This document shows, in pieces, positions 1 through 9,759 of a stretch of 64,000 nt of DNA. Origin of the DNA: an uncultured Oscillospiraceae bacterium (GTDB taxonomy: Bacteria; Bacillota; Clostridia; Oscillospirales; Acutalibacteraceae); contig CASFRX010000051.1 in NCBI GenBank assembly GCA_949297075.1, positions 38,364-102,363 on the forward strand, in the 5' to 3' direction. The notes under the pieces were generated by a model. It worked only from the letters and a program-made list of their open reading frames with translations, was not told the origin of the DNA and did no database searches. The translations under genes were made by a program, and so were the position numbers. Numbering within the stretch: the first letter of the stretch is position 1; each line of letters begins with the position of its first letter.

Positions 1-885
1 TGCTTTGAATTTTTCGATAATTTTGTCAATAACAGCTTCCGCAGTTGTGGTTGGAGGAATTTCCGTGATATCAATGCAGTTGTTGGATTTATCGTAGCTG
101 TACTTTGCTCTGACCTTAATACTGCCCCGTCCGTTATTTATAACATTGAGCATTTCCTCACGGTTATAGATAATCTGACCGCCGCCGATAAAATCGGGAG
201 CTTTAATAAGCTCGGAAACATCATAATCGGGGTCTTTAATAAGCTCAATTGTGGTTTCGCAGATTTCATTAAGGTTAAAGGAGCAAATTGAGCTTGCCAT
301 ACCGACGGCAATACCTGTATTTGCATTGACTAACACGCTTGGAAATGTAACCGGCAGCAAGGTGGGCTCTTTCATTGTGTTATCATAGTTATCGACAAAA
401 TCCACGGTATCCTTATCAATATCGGCAAAAAGCTCGGAGCAGATTGGCTCAAGCTTTGCCTCGGTATAACGGGACGCCGCCCACATCATATCACGGGAAT
501 AGGCTTTACCGAAGTTACCCTTTGAATCAACAAAGGGGTGCAGTAAAGCTTCATAGCCTCTGGAAAGACGAACCATTGTATCATAAATTGCGGCATCGCC
601 GTGAGGGTTAAGCTGCATTGTGCGGCCTACGATATTGGCTGATTTGATTCTGCCTCCGTTTAAAAGACCCATTTTATACATTGTATAGAGCAGTTTTCTG
701 TGTGCCGGCTTCAAACCGTCAATTTCCGGAATTGCACGGGACATAATAACGCTCATTGCATAGGGCATATAGTTGATTTCGAGAGTATCGGTAATGCGCT
801 GGTTAACAATCTCGCCTGCGCCTAAAATATGTGCGTTGGGGTTAATATCGGACTTGGGCTGTTTATCCTGTTTTTTCTTCGCCAT
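1..885 (-). CDS. parC: DNA topoisomerase IV subunit A-like (type IIA topoisomerase A subunit), 3'-truncated by window edge
   Basis: This is the DNA-cleaving subunit of a type IIA topoisomerase, working with the B subunit encoded just upstream to decatenate or relax chromosomal DNA. 295 codons are visible before the gene leaves the window at base 1. The reading frame opens at the ATG complementary to 883-885, shortly after the parE stop. Visible landmarks are the start of the breakage domain (MPYAMSVIMSRAIPEIDGLK), the PHGDAAIYDTMVRL segment, the GNFGK segment and the R-Y-T catalytic tyrosine context (ASRYTEAKLEP). It could equally be a gyrA paralogue; ParC is preferred because the partner B subunit is divergent from ordinary GyrB and the B-then-A order without a neighbouring gyrase context is typical of the second topoisomerase of Clostridia. 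Confidence 0.85.
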   Translation of the reverse strand, partial: MAKKKQDKQPKSDINPNAHILGAGEIVNQRITDTLEINYMPYAMSVIMSRAIPEIDGLKPAHRKLLYTMYKMGLLNGGRIKSANIVGRTMQLNPHGDAAIYDTMVRLSRGYEALLHPFVDSKGNFGKAYSRDMMWAASRYTEAKLEPICSELFADIDKDTVDFVDNYDNTMKEPTLLPVTFPSVLVNANTGIAVGMASSICSFNLNEICETTIELIKDPDYDVSELIKAPDFIGGGQIIYNREEMLNVINNGRGSIKVRAKYSYDKSNNCIDITEIPPTTTAEAVIDKIIEKFKA

Positions 886-906
886 GGCTTCAATTATCCC
901 CTTTCC

Positions 907-2892
907 TTAGCTTACATCGGCCATATCAATATAGAGGTGGCCGTTTTCTGCAATATGCTGTTTTCTGCCTGCAAGATTGTCCCCAAGCAGTAAATCAAAC
1001 TTTTCCGCCATAGCCTGCGCCAAATCGGGCTCTATCCTAATAAGCCGGCGTGTGGCAGGGTTCATAGTAGTCAGCCACATCATATCCGCCTCGTTTTCGC
1101 CGAGACCCTTTGAACGCTGGATAGTGAACTTTTTGCCCTCAAGCTGAGCCAAAACATCTGCCTTTTCCTTTTCGGTATAGGCAAACCATGTTTCGTCCTT
1201 GTAGCTGATTTCATAAAGAGGAGATTCGGCAATAAAGACATAGCCTGCTTCAATAAGAGTGGGCATAAGGCGGTAAATCATGGTCAAAATAAGAGTTCTG
1301 ATTTGGAAGCCGTCAACATCGGCGTCGGTACAGATAATGACCTTGTTCCATCTCAAATTTTCAAGGTTGAAGGTGGACAAATCCTTTGCCGCCTTACCTT
1401 TAACCTCGATACCGCAGCCTAAAACCTTAATAAGGTCGGTTATAATATCGCTTTTGAAAATCTTATCGTATTCCGATTTTAAGCAGTTGAGTATTTTGCC
1501 TCGCACAGGGATAATGGCCTGAAACTCGGAATCACGGGACTGCTTACAGGCGCCTAAAGCGGAATCACCCTCAACAATAAACAGCTCACGCATATTTACA
1601 TCACGGCTGCGGCAATCCACAAACTTCTGAACACGGTTTGCCATATCATTGCTTGTTTGCAGATTTTTCTTGATAGTTTGCCGTGTTGTTTCGGCCTTAA
1701 CACGGCTGCGCATATTGATAAGCACCTGGTCGCAAATTTTTTCTGCATCAAGCTTATTTTCTATAAAGTAAATTTCAAGCTGATGGCGCAGAAACTCCGT
1801 CATCGCCTCTTGAATAAACTTGTTTGTGATAGATTTTTTTGTTTGGTTTTCGTAGGAGGTTTGAGTTGAGAAAGAGGAAACAACCAAAATCAGGCAGTCC
1901 TCAACATCCTGAAAACTGATTTTCGGGTCAGTTTTAGTATATTTATTGTTCTGCTTCAAATAGGCATCAATCTGCGAAACAAAAGCGCTTCTTGCCGCTT
2001 TTTCGGGCGCACCGCCGTATTCAAGCCAGCTTGAATTATGGTAATACTCCTTAACCTGCTTCTTATTTGAAAAGCGCAGAGCAACATTTATTTTCAGCTT
2101 ATAATCCTTTTGGTCTTCACGGTCGCGGCCTACACGCTCTGCAGTCCAGAACTGCGTTTGACTTATAGCGGCATCTCCGCCGAGCTCGTCAACGTAGTCT
2201 TTAATACCGTTTTCGTAAAGGTATTCATAAGTTTCAAAGGAATTGGTATGACCCTTTTGGTCTTTCAAAATAAAGCGTATGCCTGCATTTACAACGGACT
2301 GACGCTTGAGAGTTGACTGAAAATACTCCAGCGGCACATTGATATCGGTAAAGACCTCTAAATCAGGCTTCCACTTAATGCGTGTGCCTGTATCTTTTTT
2401 TGTATATTCCTCTTTTAGCATTTTGCCGACGGGCTTACCCTTTTTGAATTTCAGCTCATAGCGGAAGCCGCCTGTTTTTATCTCGGCTTCCATATATTCG
2501 GAAGCATACTGGGTTGAGCAGAGGCCGAGACCGTTTAAGCCAAGAGAATATTCGTAACTGCCGCCGTCGTTAGTATCGTACTTACCGCCTGCATAAAGCT
2601 CGCAGAAAACAAGCTCCCAGTTGAATTTCTTTTCCTTCGGGTTATAATCAACGGGAATACCACGGCCGAAATCCTGCACCTCAACAGAGCCGTCACTATA
2701 TCGTGTGACTATGATTTTTTCACCGTGACCCTCACGGGCTTCGTCTATTGAGTTGGAGATAATTTCAAAAATCGAATGTTGACAGCCCTCAAGACCGTCC
2801 GAGCCGAAAATAACGGCAGGACGCTTACGAACTCTGTCTGCGCCTTTCAAGGATACTATACTTTCAACACCGTAATCCGCTTTTTTAGGCAT
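907..2892 (-). CDS. parE: DNA topoisomerase IV subunit B-like (GHKL ATPase subunit)
   Basis: ATPase subunit of a type IIA topoisomerase, partner of the downstream parC. The 661-residue protein shows a GHKL ATPase domain (N-box NSIDEA, DFGRGIP, the ATP-lid segment GLNGLG where most family members read GLHGVG), a QTK loop (ENQTKKSI), then a TOPRIM domain with EGDSA and the DADVDG acidic motif, and the C-terminal SKGLGE motif. Length matches ParE/GyrB. The start is an ATG with a GAGGT site. It follows ftsH by about 65 bases in the same direction. The changes at GLNGLG and EGDSALG mark it as a divergent ParE-like branch; the metal-binding and ATP-binding residues are present, so it should be active. 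Confidence 0.88.
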   Translation of the reverse strand: MPKKADYGVESIVSLKGADRVRKRPAVIFGSDGLEGCQHSIFEIISNSIDEAREGHGEKIIVTRYSDGSVEVQDFGRGIPVDYNPKEKKFNWELVFCELYAGGKYDTNDGGSYEYSLGLNGLGLCSTQYASEYMEAEIKTGGFRYELKFKKGKPVGKMLKEEYTKKDTGTRIKWKPDLEVFTDINVPLEYFQSTLKRQSVVNAGIRFILKDQKGHTNSFETYEYLYENGIKDYVDELGGDAAISQTQFWTAERVGRDREDQKDYKLKINVALRFSNKKQVKEYYHNSSWLEYGGAPEKAARSAFVSQIDAYLKQNNKYTKTDPKISFQDVEDCLILVVSSFSTQTSYENQTKKSITNKFIQEAMTEFLRHQLEIYFIENKLDAEKICDQVLINMRSRVKAETTRQTIKKNLQTSNDMANRVQKFVDCRSRDVNMRELFIVEGDSALGACKQSRDSEFQAIIPVRGKILNCLKSEYDKIFKSDIITDLIKVLGCGIEVKGKAAKDLSTFNLENLRWNKVIICTDADVDGFQIRTLILTMIYRLMPTLIEAGYVFIAESPLYEISYKDETWFAYTEKEKADVLAQLEGKKFTIQRSKGLGENEADMMWLTTMNPATRRLIRIEPDLAQAMAEKFDLLLGDNLAGRKQHIAENGHLYIDMADVS

Positions 2893-2959
2893 CCTTTTAC
2901 CTCACTTTGTTTATAATACCGCAGTTTGCCGGCACCACCAAAAGTGATGTCGGCAACTC

Positions 2960-4879
2960 TTAATTATTTTTTTCTTCTGTTTCTGCGTTTTCTACAGCTG
3001 TATCATCGGCAGCTGTTTCTTCGGCAGCTTTTGGTTCTTCGCCCGTCATAAACTTCTTAAAAAGCTCGCCGTCCATCTTTTCCTTTTCTATAAGGTATCC
3101 GGCAACTTTGTGGAGCTTATCCATATTATCATTAAGGATTTTTTCGCAGCGTGCATAAGCGTTTGTGACAATGCGATTTATCTCGCTGTCAATGGAATTT
3201 GCAACATTCTCGGAATAGTTGCGTGTGTGACCGTAATCCTTGCCCAGGAAGACCTCGTGGTCACCGGAAGTATAGGAAATGGGACCGAGAGCATCGCTCA
3301 TGCCGTATTTTGTAACCATATTTCTCGCAAGGCTTGTTGCTCGCTCAATATCATTTGAGGCGCCTGTTGAAATATCGCCCAATATGAGCGCCTCGGAAAC
3401 ACGGCCTCCGAGAAGAGTTACTATATCGTCGAGCATATCGTTCTTTGTGCGGTAGCTCTTATCCTCGGTTGGGATAGACATTGTATAGCCGCCTGCCATG
3501 CCTCTGGGAATGATTGAAATTTCGTGAACAGGATCCTGAGTTTCGAGAGAATAGGTTGCGATTGCGTGGCCTGCCTCGTGGTAAGCTGTAAGGCGTTTTT
3601 CCTTATCGCTCATCTTATGAGACTTCTTCTCAGTGCCTACAACAACCTTAACGGTTGCTTCTTCAACCTCATCCATTGTGATTGCCTTTTTATTCTGTCT
3701 TGCGGCAAGCAACGCAGCCTCATTGAGCAGATTTTCAAGGTCTGCGCCTGTGAAGCCTGCAGTTGAACGGGCAATAACGCCTAAATCTACATCGGGAGCA
3801 AGAGGCTTGCCCTTAGCATGAACGGCGAGAATTTCTTCTCTGCCCTTAAGGTCGGGATAGTTAACCGTAACCTGACGGTCAAATCGGCCGGGACGAAGCA
3901 ATGCCGGGTCAAGGATATCGGGTCGGTTAGTGGCAGCAATGATAATTACGCCTTCATTTGCACCGAAACCGTCCATTTCAACAAGCATCTGATTGAGGGT
4001 CTGCTCTCTTTCATCGTGGCCGCCGCCCATACCGGCGCCTCTGTGACGACCTACGGCATCAATTTCATCAATAAAAATAATTGAGGGAGCGTTCTTCTTT
4101 GCCTGGTCAAACAAATCGCGCACACGGGAAGCACCGACGCCAACATACATCTCAACAAAATCCGAACCGGAGATTGAGAAGAAAGGCACATCAGCCTCGC
4201 CTGCTACAGCCCTTGCAAGAAGAGTTTTACCTGTACCGGGAGGGCCTACAAGCAGCACGCCCTTGGGAATTCTTGCGCCCAAATCGTTAAACTTCTGCGG
4301 GTCTTTGAGGAATTCGACAATTTCTGCAAGCTCCTGTTTTTCTTCATCGGCACCGGCAACATTATCAAAGGTTGTTTTCCGCTTTTCGTCCTTTGCGTTT
4401 TTGATTCGTGCCTTGCCGAAGCTTATTGTGCGGTTTGTTTCGCTGTTTAAGGTTTGACCCATGCGCCTAACCATAACAAACATAATTACGCCGAGCACAA
4501 GCATGAGAACAAGAGTCGGCATAACCTGAAGCAGCCATGAGTTTTCACTGCCGCGCTCATAATCGTACTTTATAGGTGTTTCGGGATTAGCTTCGTTGTG
4601 CTCCGTTACGAGAGGATGCACATCATTGACGAAAATTTGAACATTGGGCACGGTATACTTCTGAGGGCTGTCGTTGCCCTCAACATAGTAAGTAAGCGCA
4701 CCTGAGCTGAGATTAAGGCTGTATTCCGTAATCTGATTAGTCTGGAATTTCTCGATAATCTCATAATACTTGAGCTTTGTGCTTTGAGTAGAAGAGGTTA
4801 CGAAGTAAAATGCCAGACCGATTATTACCACAGGTACAATCAGGTAAGGCAGAAAGCTTTTCAACTTCTTTGTGTCCAT
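2960..4879 (-). CDS. ftsH: ATP-dependent zinc metalloprotease FtsH
   Basis: Membrane-bound AAA+ protease that extracts and degrades membrane and regulatory proteins. In the 639-residue product, transmembrane helices lie at about 10-29 and 115-137 with an extracytoplasmic domain between them. The AAA domain has Walker A GPPGTGKT (212-219), Walker B IIFIDEID (267-274) and the second region of homology around [17 protein letters not shown]. The zinc protease motif HEAGH is at 434-438. The C-terminus is acidic and Ala/Glu rich. The ATG is preceded by AAGGAG. It lies directly downstream of hpt, a tilS-hpt-ftsH order that is common in Firmicutes. Confidence 0.98.
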   Translation of the reverse strand: MDTKKLKSFLPYLIVPVVIIGLAFYFVTSSTQSTKLKYYEIIEKFQTNQITEYSLNLSSGALTYYVEGNDSPQKYTVPNVQIFVNDVHPLVTEHNEANPETPIKYDYERGSENSWLLQVMPTLVLMLVLGVIMFVMVRRMGQTLNSETNRTISFGKARIKNAKDEKRKTTFDNVAGADEEKQELAEIVEFLKDPQKFNDLGARIPKGVLLVGPPGTGKTLLARAVAGEADVPFFSISGSDFVEMYVGVGASRVRDLFDQAKKNAPSIIFIDEIDAVGRHRGAGMGGGHDEREQTLNQMLVEMDGFGANEGVIIIAATNRPDILDPALLRPGRFDRQVTVNYPDLKGREEILAVHAKGKPLAPDVDLGVIARSTAGFTGADLENLLNEAALLAARQNKKAITMDEVEEATVKVVVGTEKKSHKMSDKEKRLTAYHEAGHAIATYSLETQDPVHEISIIPRGMAGGYTMSIPTEDKSYRTKNDMLDDIVTLLGGRVSEALILGDISTGASNDIERATSLARNMVTKYGMSDALGPISYTSGDHEVFLGKDYGHTRNYSENVANSIDSEINRIVTNAYARCEKILNDNMDKLHKVAGYLIEKEKMDGELFKKFMTGEEPKAAEETAADDTAVENAETEEKNN

Positions 4880-4915
4880 TTCATTACTCCTTTTGGGAAA
4901 TATCTTTACCGGGTA

Positions 4916-5455
4916 TTATTTTTCGTAAACTTCGGGCTTAATAACGCCTACAAAAGGCAGATTGCGGTATTTTTCATCGTAATCAAGGCCGTAGCCTACA
5001 ATAAACGCATCAGGCACCCGAGCACCGATATATTTAGCCTTAACATCAGCCTCACGGCGTTCGGGCTTATCAAATAAAGTGCAAATTTCAATGCTCTTGG
5101 GTTTGCGAAGAGAGAGCATATCCATAAGAGAGCTTAAAGTTCTGCCGCTGTCGAGTATATCCTCAACGATAAGCAAATCGTAGCCCTCAAGGTTTAAATC
5201 CAAATCCTTAATAATTTTGACTGTTCCGGAGGATTTTATGCCTGAGCCGTAGCTTGAAACCGCCATAAAATCTATGCGGCAGGGAATTGTAATGCTGCGC
5301 ATCAAATCGGACATAAAAACAATAGAGCCTTTCAGTATGCTTACAAGCAGCAAATTCTTATTCTTATAGTCCTCGCTTATCTGTTTGCCCAATCGGGTAA
5401 CTATTTGCGCCAAATCCTCCTGAGAAAAAAAGACAGAAGATATATCGTTAAGCAT
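4916..5455 (-). CDS. hpt: Hypoxanthine phosphoribosyltransferase
   Basis: Purine salvage: transfers phosphoribose from PRPP to hypoxanthine or guanine. The PRPP-binding motif is visible as LLIVEDILDSGRTL, and the GSIVFMSDLMR and VGYGLDYDEKYRNLPFVG segments are typical of the family. I chose the ATG at 5455 (179 residues, usual length), which overlaps the end of tilS by 8 bases and has GGAGG nine bases upstream; a longer frame to 5518 lacks a ribosome site and adds a non-homologous extension inside tilS. The overlap suggests coupled translation with tilS. It feeds the same nucleotide pool as guaB elsewhere in the window. Confidence 0.95.
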   Translation of the reverse strand: MLNDISSVFFSQEDLAQIVTRLGKQISEDYKNKNLLLVSILKGSIVFMSDLMRSITIPCRIDFMAVSSYGSGIKSSGTVKIIKDLDLNLEGYDLLIVEDILDSGRTLSSLMDMLSLRKPKSIEICTLFDKPERREADVKAKYIGARVPDAFIVGYGLDYDEKYRNLPFVGVIKPEVYEK

Positions 5456-6785
5456 TTTCCAAAACCTCCAAATAAAGCAGGCTTTCTGTAGAACCGTCAA
5501 CCGCAGCCCGCTGGTCAACCCCTACTCCTGCAACCCAGACTATACCCTCTCGGTCACGCAGAACAGGTATGCCTTGCCGCTTTGCAGGCTCAACACCCGT
5601 TTCGTTAAAAATGCGCCGAAGCTGCTTTGTAACTCCTCTGCCTCTCGGTCTGATTTTATCTCCCTCTCGCATGGAACTCCAAAACAACGCTCCTTTTATT
5701 TTATCATAATCTATGACATTCGCCAATAGCTCTTTGTTAAATTTTTGTATATTTATTTTGTTATTTTTATCAAAAAGTTCAGTTTTTATTGAAAATAAGG
5801 TAAATCTGCTGATACCTAAGGCAAAATTTTGCTCCCACGGCTCAATTTTTTGCGGCTGTTTTTTCAGCAAGCCGTTATATACGCACAGATTCACTCCTCC
5901 GAGAATCTGTGTGTTCCCCCCTTTTTGGAGCAAATGACAAACTGCATCAATATGAACGGCACTCGGCTTCTCACCGCAAAGCTCTTCAATTATTGCGGCA
6001 ACAGCTCTCTTTTTGAGAGAGGAATGAGCGTCACGCAAAACATTCACCTTATAGCCGTCATCAAATTTAGCTTGCTCCAATACTTTTGCGGTAAGGCTCT
6101 CAAGCAAAGCTTCATCATCACGCAAGCTCTCAACACATCGGGCAAATGCACTGTCAAAAGAGGGATTGATTTTTTTAAGCTGAGGCACTGCGTTATGACG
6201 AAGATGATTTCTTGTATATTCATCGGAAAGGTTAGTGCTGTCCGTCACATATTCAATACCGTTTTCTTCACAGTATTTTTCGATTTCCGTTCTTGAGCAA
6301 TCAATTAGCGGCCTGATTATATTACCTCTTACGGGAGGAATTGAGCACAGGCCTTTAAGCGCAGAGCCGCGGGCAAGGTTAAACAAAAAAGTTTCCTCAC
6401 AGTCGGAAAGGGTATGAGCCGTTGCCACCTTAGCTCCGGGCATAATGCGCTCAAAAAAAGCATATCTTTCCTGCCTGCCGCATTCTTCGAGGCCTATCCC
6501 CTTTTGAGCCGCAAGGGCAGGTATATCAGCCTTTTCGGTAAAGAGCTTAATTCCCATTTTTTCACACACTTCGGCACAAAACCGAGCGTCGCGCTCTGCT
6601 TCTTCGCCTCTTATGCCGTGGTTAAAATGGGCGGCATAAAGCTCTATTCCGAGCTGTTCTTTCAAGCTCGATAAAACACGGAGAAGCACCATCGAATCTG
6701 CTCCGCCCGAAAGAGCTACCAAAACAGTATCTCCGGGGTGCAGCATTTGATGGCGCTTTATTGCGGTGGTTACTTTAATATTCAT
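5448..6785 (-). CDS. tilS: tRNA(Ile)-lysidine synthetase
   Basis: Modifies C34 of the AUA-reading tRNA-Ile to lysidine, changing its decoding from AUG to AUA; essential in most bacteria. The PP-loop ATP-pyrophosphatase motif SGGADS lies about 30 residues from the start, followed by the AHFNHGIRGEEAERD segment and AHTLSDCEETFLFNLARGS, all characteristic. The C-terminal part (IRPRGRGVTKQLRRIFNETGV) matches the TilS C-terminal domain. The start is taken as the ATG at 6785, overlapping the dnaB stop by 11 bases, giving 445 residues. A longer frame to 6851 lies wholly inside dnaB. Confidence 0.95.
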   Translation of the reverse strand: MNIKVTTAIKRHQMLHPGDTVLVALSGGADSMVLLRVLSSLKEQLGIELYAAHFNHGIRGEEAERDARFCAEVCEKMGIKLFTEKADIPALAAQKGIGLEECGRQERYAFFERIMPGAKVATAHTLSDCEETFLFNLARGSALKGLCSIPPVRGNIIRPLIDCSRTEIEKYCEENGIEYVTDSTNLSDEYTRNHLRHNAVPQLKKINPSFDSAFARCVESLRDDEALLESLTAKVLEQAKFDDGYKVNVLRDAHSSLKKRAVAAIIEELCGEKPSAVHIDAVCHLLQKGGNTQILGGVNLCVYNGLLKKQPQKIEPWEQNFALGISRFTLFSIKTELFDKNNKINIQKFNKELLANVIDYDKIKGALFWSSMREGDKIRPRGRGVTKQLRRIFNETGVEPAKRQGIPVLRDREGIVWVAGVGVDQRAAVDGSTESLLYLEVLENA

Positions 6786-8163
6786 TGCGTGTTTTTTCCG
6801 CCGTTGTGAACAGAGTGAATGCACCGTTCCAATGCAAATCAACGGTTTCAAGGGAACCGTGACGGTTTTTGGCGATAATCAGCTCTGCTTCGTTCTTTTT
6901 GGCGAGGTCCTCCTCGGTAAGAGGACCGTCCTTTTCATTAATATAATAAAAGGGTCTGTAGAGCATAAGAACTATATCGGCGTCCTGCTCGATTGAACCC
7001 GAATCACGCAAGTCAGCCAACATCGGGCGGTGAGATTTACCTCTGCCCTCTGTAACTCTGGCGAGCTGTGAGCAAGCGATAACGGGTATGTTCAAATCCT
7101 TGGCCATGAGCTTGAGGTTACGGGTGATATCGGAAACCTCCTGCACACGCTGACCCTCAAAGTTTTTATCGGATTTCAAAAGGCCTAAGTAGTCAACAAC
7201 AACTGCATCAACATCACGCATACGGCGTACTCGTGCCTTCATTTCGGGAACGGTGATAGTTGAAGTATCATCAAAATAGAGTTCACACCCTGCAAGGGAT
7301 TCTATTGCTACGCCCATGCGCTGCCAATCGTTATCGTCAAATTCACCCGAACGCATTTTTTTGACATCGACACGGGCTTCAGTTGCAAGCACACGCTCCG
7401 CAAGCTGAGCCTTTGTCATTTCAAGAGAGAACATTACAACCTTTTTTCCCCCGCAAACGGCAATATTGCGGGCAAGGTTAAGGGCAAAGCTGGTTTTACC
7501 CATACCGGGACGGGCGCCTATTATGATAAGGTCGGACTTGTTGAAGCCTGAAATATGCCTATCCAAATCGGCAAAGCCGGAGGGCAAGCCCTTATGTTTT
7601 TCTCTCTCCTCTTTATTTGAGATAACCTTTAACCGTTCAAAAACCTCGTTATTTATAATATCGTTAAGCCTTGAGGGAGCGTCGGTGCTTCTGCCCTGAC
7701 GGATATTATAAATCTTTTGCTCTGCGGCATCCAGCAGCAAATCTGCTGAATTGTCCTCGTTCATTGAACTGTCGATAATCTCACGGGAAGTTGTTATAAG
7801 CGCACGAAGATAAAACTTTTCACGCACTATTTTAGCGTAAGATTCAACATTTTGAACAGAGGGAACAGCCTGAGCCAGCTGATAAAGATAGGTTTTGCCT
7901 GCCGCATCGTCATAAACGCCCTCTTTTTTCAGGTGTTCGAGAACAACAAGAGGGTCAATGGGCTGAGCATTTGCATCAAGCAACACCATAGCGGCAAAAA
8001 TAGCCTTGTGCTGAGGCATGTAGAAATGCTCGGATTTTAAATGAATTAAAACAGTGGGCATACAGCGAGGGTCCTTAAGGACAGAGCCGAGCACTGCCTG
8101 CTCAGCTTCCAGGCTGTAGGGCATATTCATGCCGTCATAATTGGTTGATACATTAACCTCCAC
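6775..8163 (-). CDS. dnaB: Replicative DNA helicase DnaB
   Basis: Ring helicase that unwinds DNA at the replication fork (called DnaC in Bacillus subtilis). The 462-residue product has an N-terminal primase-interaction domain (SLEAEQAVLGSVL, residues 17-29) and a RecA-like C-terminal domain with Walker A ARPGMGKTSFA, the Walker B-like VVVDYLGLL, and the GSIEQDADIVL segment. The start codon is GTG at 8163 with a GGAG site eight bases upstream. It is immediately downstream of rplI, a rplI-dnaB adjacency conserved in many Firmicutes near the origin. Confidence 0.97.
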   Translation of the reverse strand: MEVNVSTNYDGMNMPYSLEAEQAVLGSVLKDPRCMPTVLIHLKSEHFYMPQHKAIFAAMVLLDANAQPIDPLVVLEHLKKEGVYDDAAGKTYLYQLAQAVPSVQNVESYAKIVREKFYLRALITTSREIIDSSMNEDNSADLLLDAAEQKIYNIRQGRSTDAPSRLNDIINNEVFERLKVISNKEEREKHKGLPSGFADLDRHISGFNKSDLIIIGARPGMGKTSFALNLARNIAVCGGKKVVMFSLEMTKAQLAERVLATEARVDVKKMRSGEFDDNDWQRMGVAIESLAGCELYFDDTSTITVPEMKARVRRMRDVDAVVVDYLGLLKSDKNFEGQRVQEVSDITRNLKLMAKDLNIPVIACSQLARVTEGRGKSHRPMLADLRDSGSIEQDADIVLMLYRPFYYINEKDGPLTEEDLAKKNEAELIIAKNRHGSLETVDLHWNGAFTLFTTAEKTRNEY

Positions 8164-8196
8164 ACTGCACGCTCCTCTCTTTAAAAAAACAGAAAA

Positions 8197-8637
8197 TTAT
8201 TCGCAGACATTAACAAAAAATGACGCAGTAACGCCGTGGTTAAGCCTTGCGTTTGCGCTGAATGTTCCGAAATTCTTGATATCGTTTACATCAATCTTGC
8301 GTTTATCAAGCTCAACATTAAAATCAGCTTTAATCTGTGCCGCAATTTCCTTAGCGGTAACGGAACCGAAAAGCTTGCCGTTCTGACCTGCTTTTGCAAC
8401 AATTTTAACTGTTTTTCCTTCGATTTTAGCAGCATCCGCCTTAGCGGCTGCCGTTTCGGTTTCAATGCGGTATTTTTCCGCCTGCTCCTTGTTTTTAAGC
8501 TCGCTCATTGCCTGTGCATTGGCTTCTGCTGCCAAATTGCGGGGAAAAAGGAAATTTCTGGCATATCCGTCCGAAACGGTTACAAGTTCGCCTTTTTTTC
8601 CGAGCTGCTTAACATCCTGTTTAAGAACAACCTTCAT
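8197..8637 (-). CDS. rplI: 50S ribosomal protein L9
   Basis: Large-subunit ribosomal protein that binds 23S rRNA near the L1 stalk and helps maintain reading frame. The N-terminal L9 signature is clear ([19 protein letters not shown] then [16 protein letters not shown]), followed by the charged linker helix and the C-terminal domain ([16 protein letters not shown]). 146 residues is the normal length. The ATG is preceded by AAGGTAGGT. It sits between upp and dnaB in one minus-strand run. Confidence 0.97.
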   Translation of the reverse strand: MKVVLKQDVKQLGKKGELVTVSDGYARNFLFPRNLAAEANAQAMSELKNKEQAEKYRIETETAAAKADAAKIEGKTVKIVAKAGQNGKLFGSVTAKEIAAQIKADFNVELDKRKIDVNDIKNFGTFSANARLNHGVTASFFVNVCE

Positions 8638-8671
8638 CTTATGTTACCTACCTTTCAGCTTAAGTCTTATT

Positions 8672-9298
8672 TTATTTTGTGCCGAAAATTCTGTCGCCTG
8701 CGTCACCGAGACCGGGCACAATATAGCCATGGTCGTTGAGGTGATCGTCAAGAGCTGCTATGTAAATTTCCACATCGGGGTGAGCCTTAGTCAGAGCCTC
8801 TACACCCTCGGGAGCGGCAATAAGGCACATGAACTTAATCTCTTTGGGACCTCTCTTTTTAATCTGAGTAATAGCGTCAATCGCAGAGCCGCCTGTAGCA
8901 AGCATGGGGTCAACAACGATAACCTCACGCTTGTCAATATCAGCCGGAAGCTTGCAGTAATACTCAACAGGCTGAAGTGTTGCGGGGTCACGGTAAAGAC
9001 CGATATGACCTATTCTTGCATTTGGAACAAGAGCCACTACGCCGTCCACCATGCCGAGACCTGCACGGAGAATGGGAACGAAAGCAAGCTTTTTGCCTTC
9101 GATAACTTTTGTATGCGCTGTAGCTAAAGGAGTCTGAACATCCTTATCTGTAAGAGGCAAATCTCTTGTTGCCTCGTAGCACATGAGCATCGCAATTTCG
9201 CTCACAAGCTCACGGAACTGCTTTGAGGTTGTATTAACATCACGCAAAACAGAAATTTTGTGCTGAATAAGGGGGTGATCCATTACATGAACTGCCAT
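8672..9298 (-). CDS. upp: Uracil phosphoribosyltransferase
   Basis: Pyrimidine salvage: makes UMP from uracil and PRPP. The PRPP site appears as [12 protein letters not shown], and the C-terminal [25 protein letters not shown] is diagnostic of bacterial UPRTs. 208 residues is the standard length. AAAGGAG precedes the ATG. It lies 23 bases after rpiB in the same run. Confidence 0.97.
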   Translation of the reverse strand: MAVHVMDHPLIQHKISVLRDVNTTSKQFRELVSEIAMLMCYEATRDLPLTDKDVQTPLATAHTKVIEGKKLAFVPILRAGLGMVDGVVALVPNARIGHIGLYRDPATLQPVEYYCKLPADIDKREVIVVDPMLATGGSAIDAITQIKKRGPKEIKFMCLIAAPEGVEALTKAHPDVEIYIAALDDHLNDHGYIVPGLGDAGDRIFGTK

Positions 9299-9321
9299 AA
9301 TTTATACGCTCCTTTAAATTA

Positions 9322-9759
9322 TTATGAATTTTCAATATCGTGTATCATATTAACTCTGCGGCTGTGTCTTCCGCCCTCGAACTTTGTTTCAAGGAAAGCA
9401 TCAACCATCATGCAGGCAAGGCCGGGCCCGACAACACGGCCGCCCATTGCAAGAATATTTGCATCATTATGAAGCCTTGTATAATAAGCGCTGAAATAAT
9501 CGGAACAGCATGCGCAGCGAATGCCTTTAACCTTGTTTGCCGCTATTGAAATTCCTACACCTGTGCCGCAGCAAAGTATTCCGCGAATACATTCTCCGCT
9601 GATTATGGAAGCAGCAACCTGTTTTGCAATTATGGGATAATCAACAGCTTCGCCTGTAAAGGTTCCGAAATCCTTATACTCTATACCTTTATCTTCAAGG
9701 TGCTTTTTTATGCTCTCTTTGAGCTCGTATCCGCCGTGGTCTGCGCCGATTGCTATCAT
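9322..9759 (-). CDS. rpiB: Ribose-5-phosphate isomerase B
   Basis: Interconverts ribulose 5-phosphate and ribose 5-phosphate in the pentose phosphate pathway. The RpiB/LacA family is recognised by IGADHGGYELKE at the start, the active-site cysteine stretch GILCCGTGVGISIAANK, and NDANILAMGGRVVG. 145 residues is normal. Its ATG overlaps the tsaB stop (ATGA), so it is probably translationally coupled to tsaB. RpiB next to upp supplies ribose phosphate for PRPP-dependent salvage. An allose-6-phosphate isomerase role cannot be excluded. Confidence 0.93.
   Translation of the reverse strand: MIAIGADHGGYELKESIKKHLEDKGIEYKDFGTFTGEAVDYPIIAKQVAASIISGECIRGILCCGTGVGISIAANKVKGIRCACCSDYFSAYYTRLHNDANILAMGGRVVGPGLACMMVDAFLETKFEGGRHSRRVNMIHDIENS

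Noticed and set aside
8236..8739. Plus-strand frames opposite rplI and upp
   Set aside because: Both strands' real genes are unmistakable; the antisense products have no family features.
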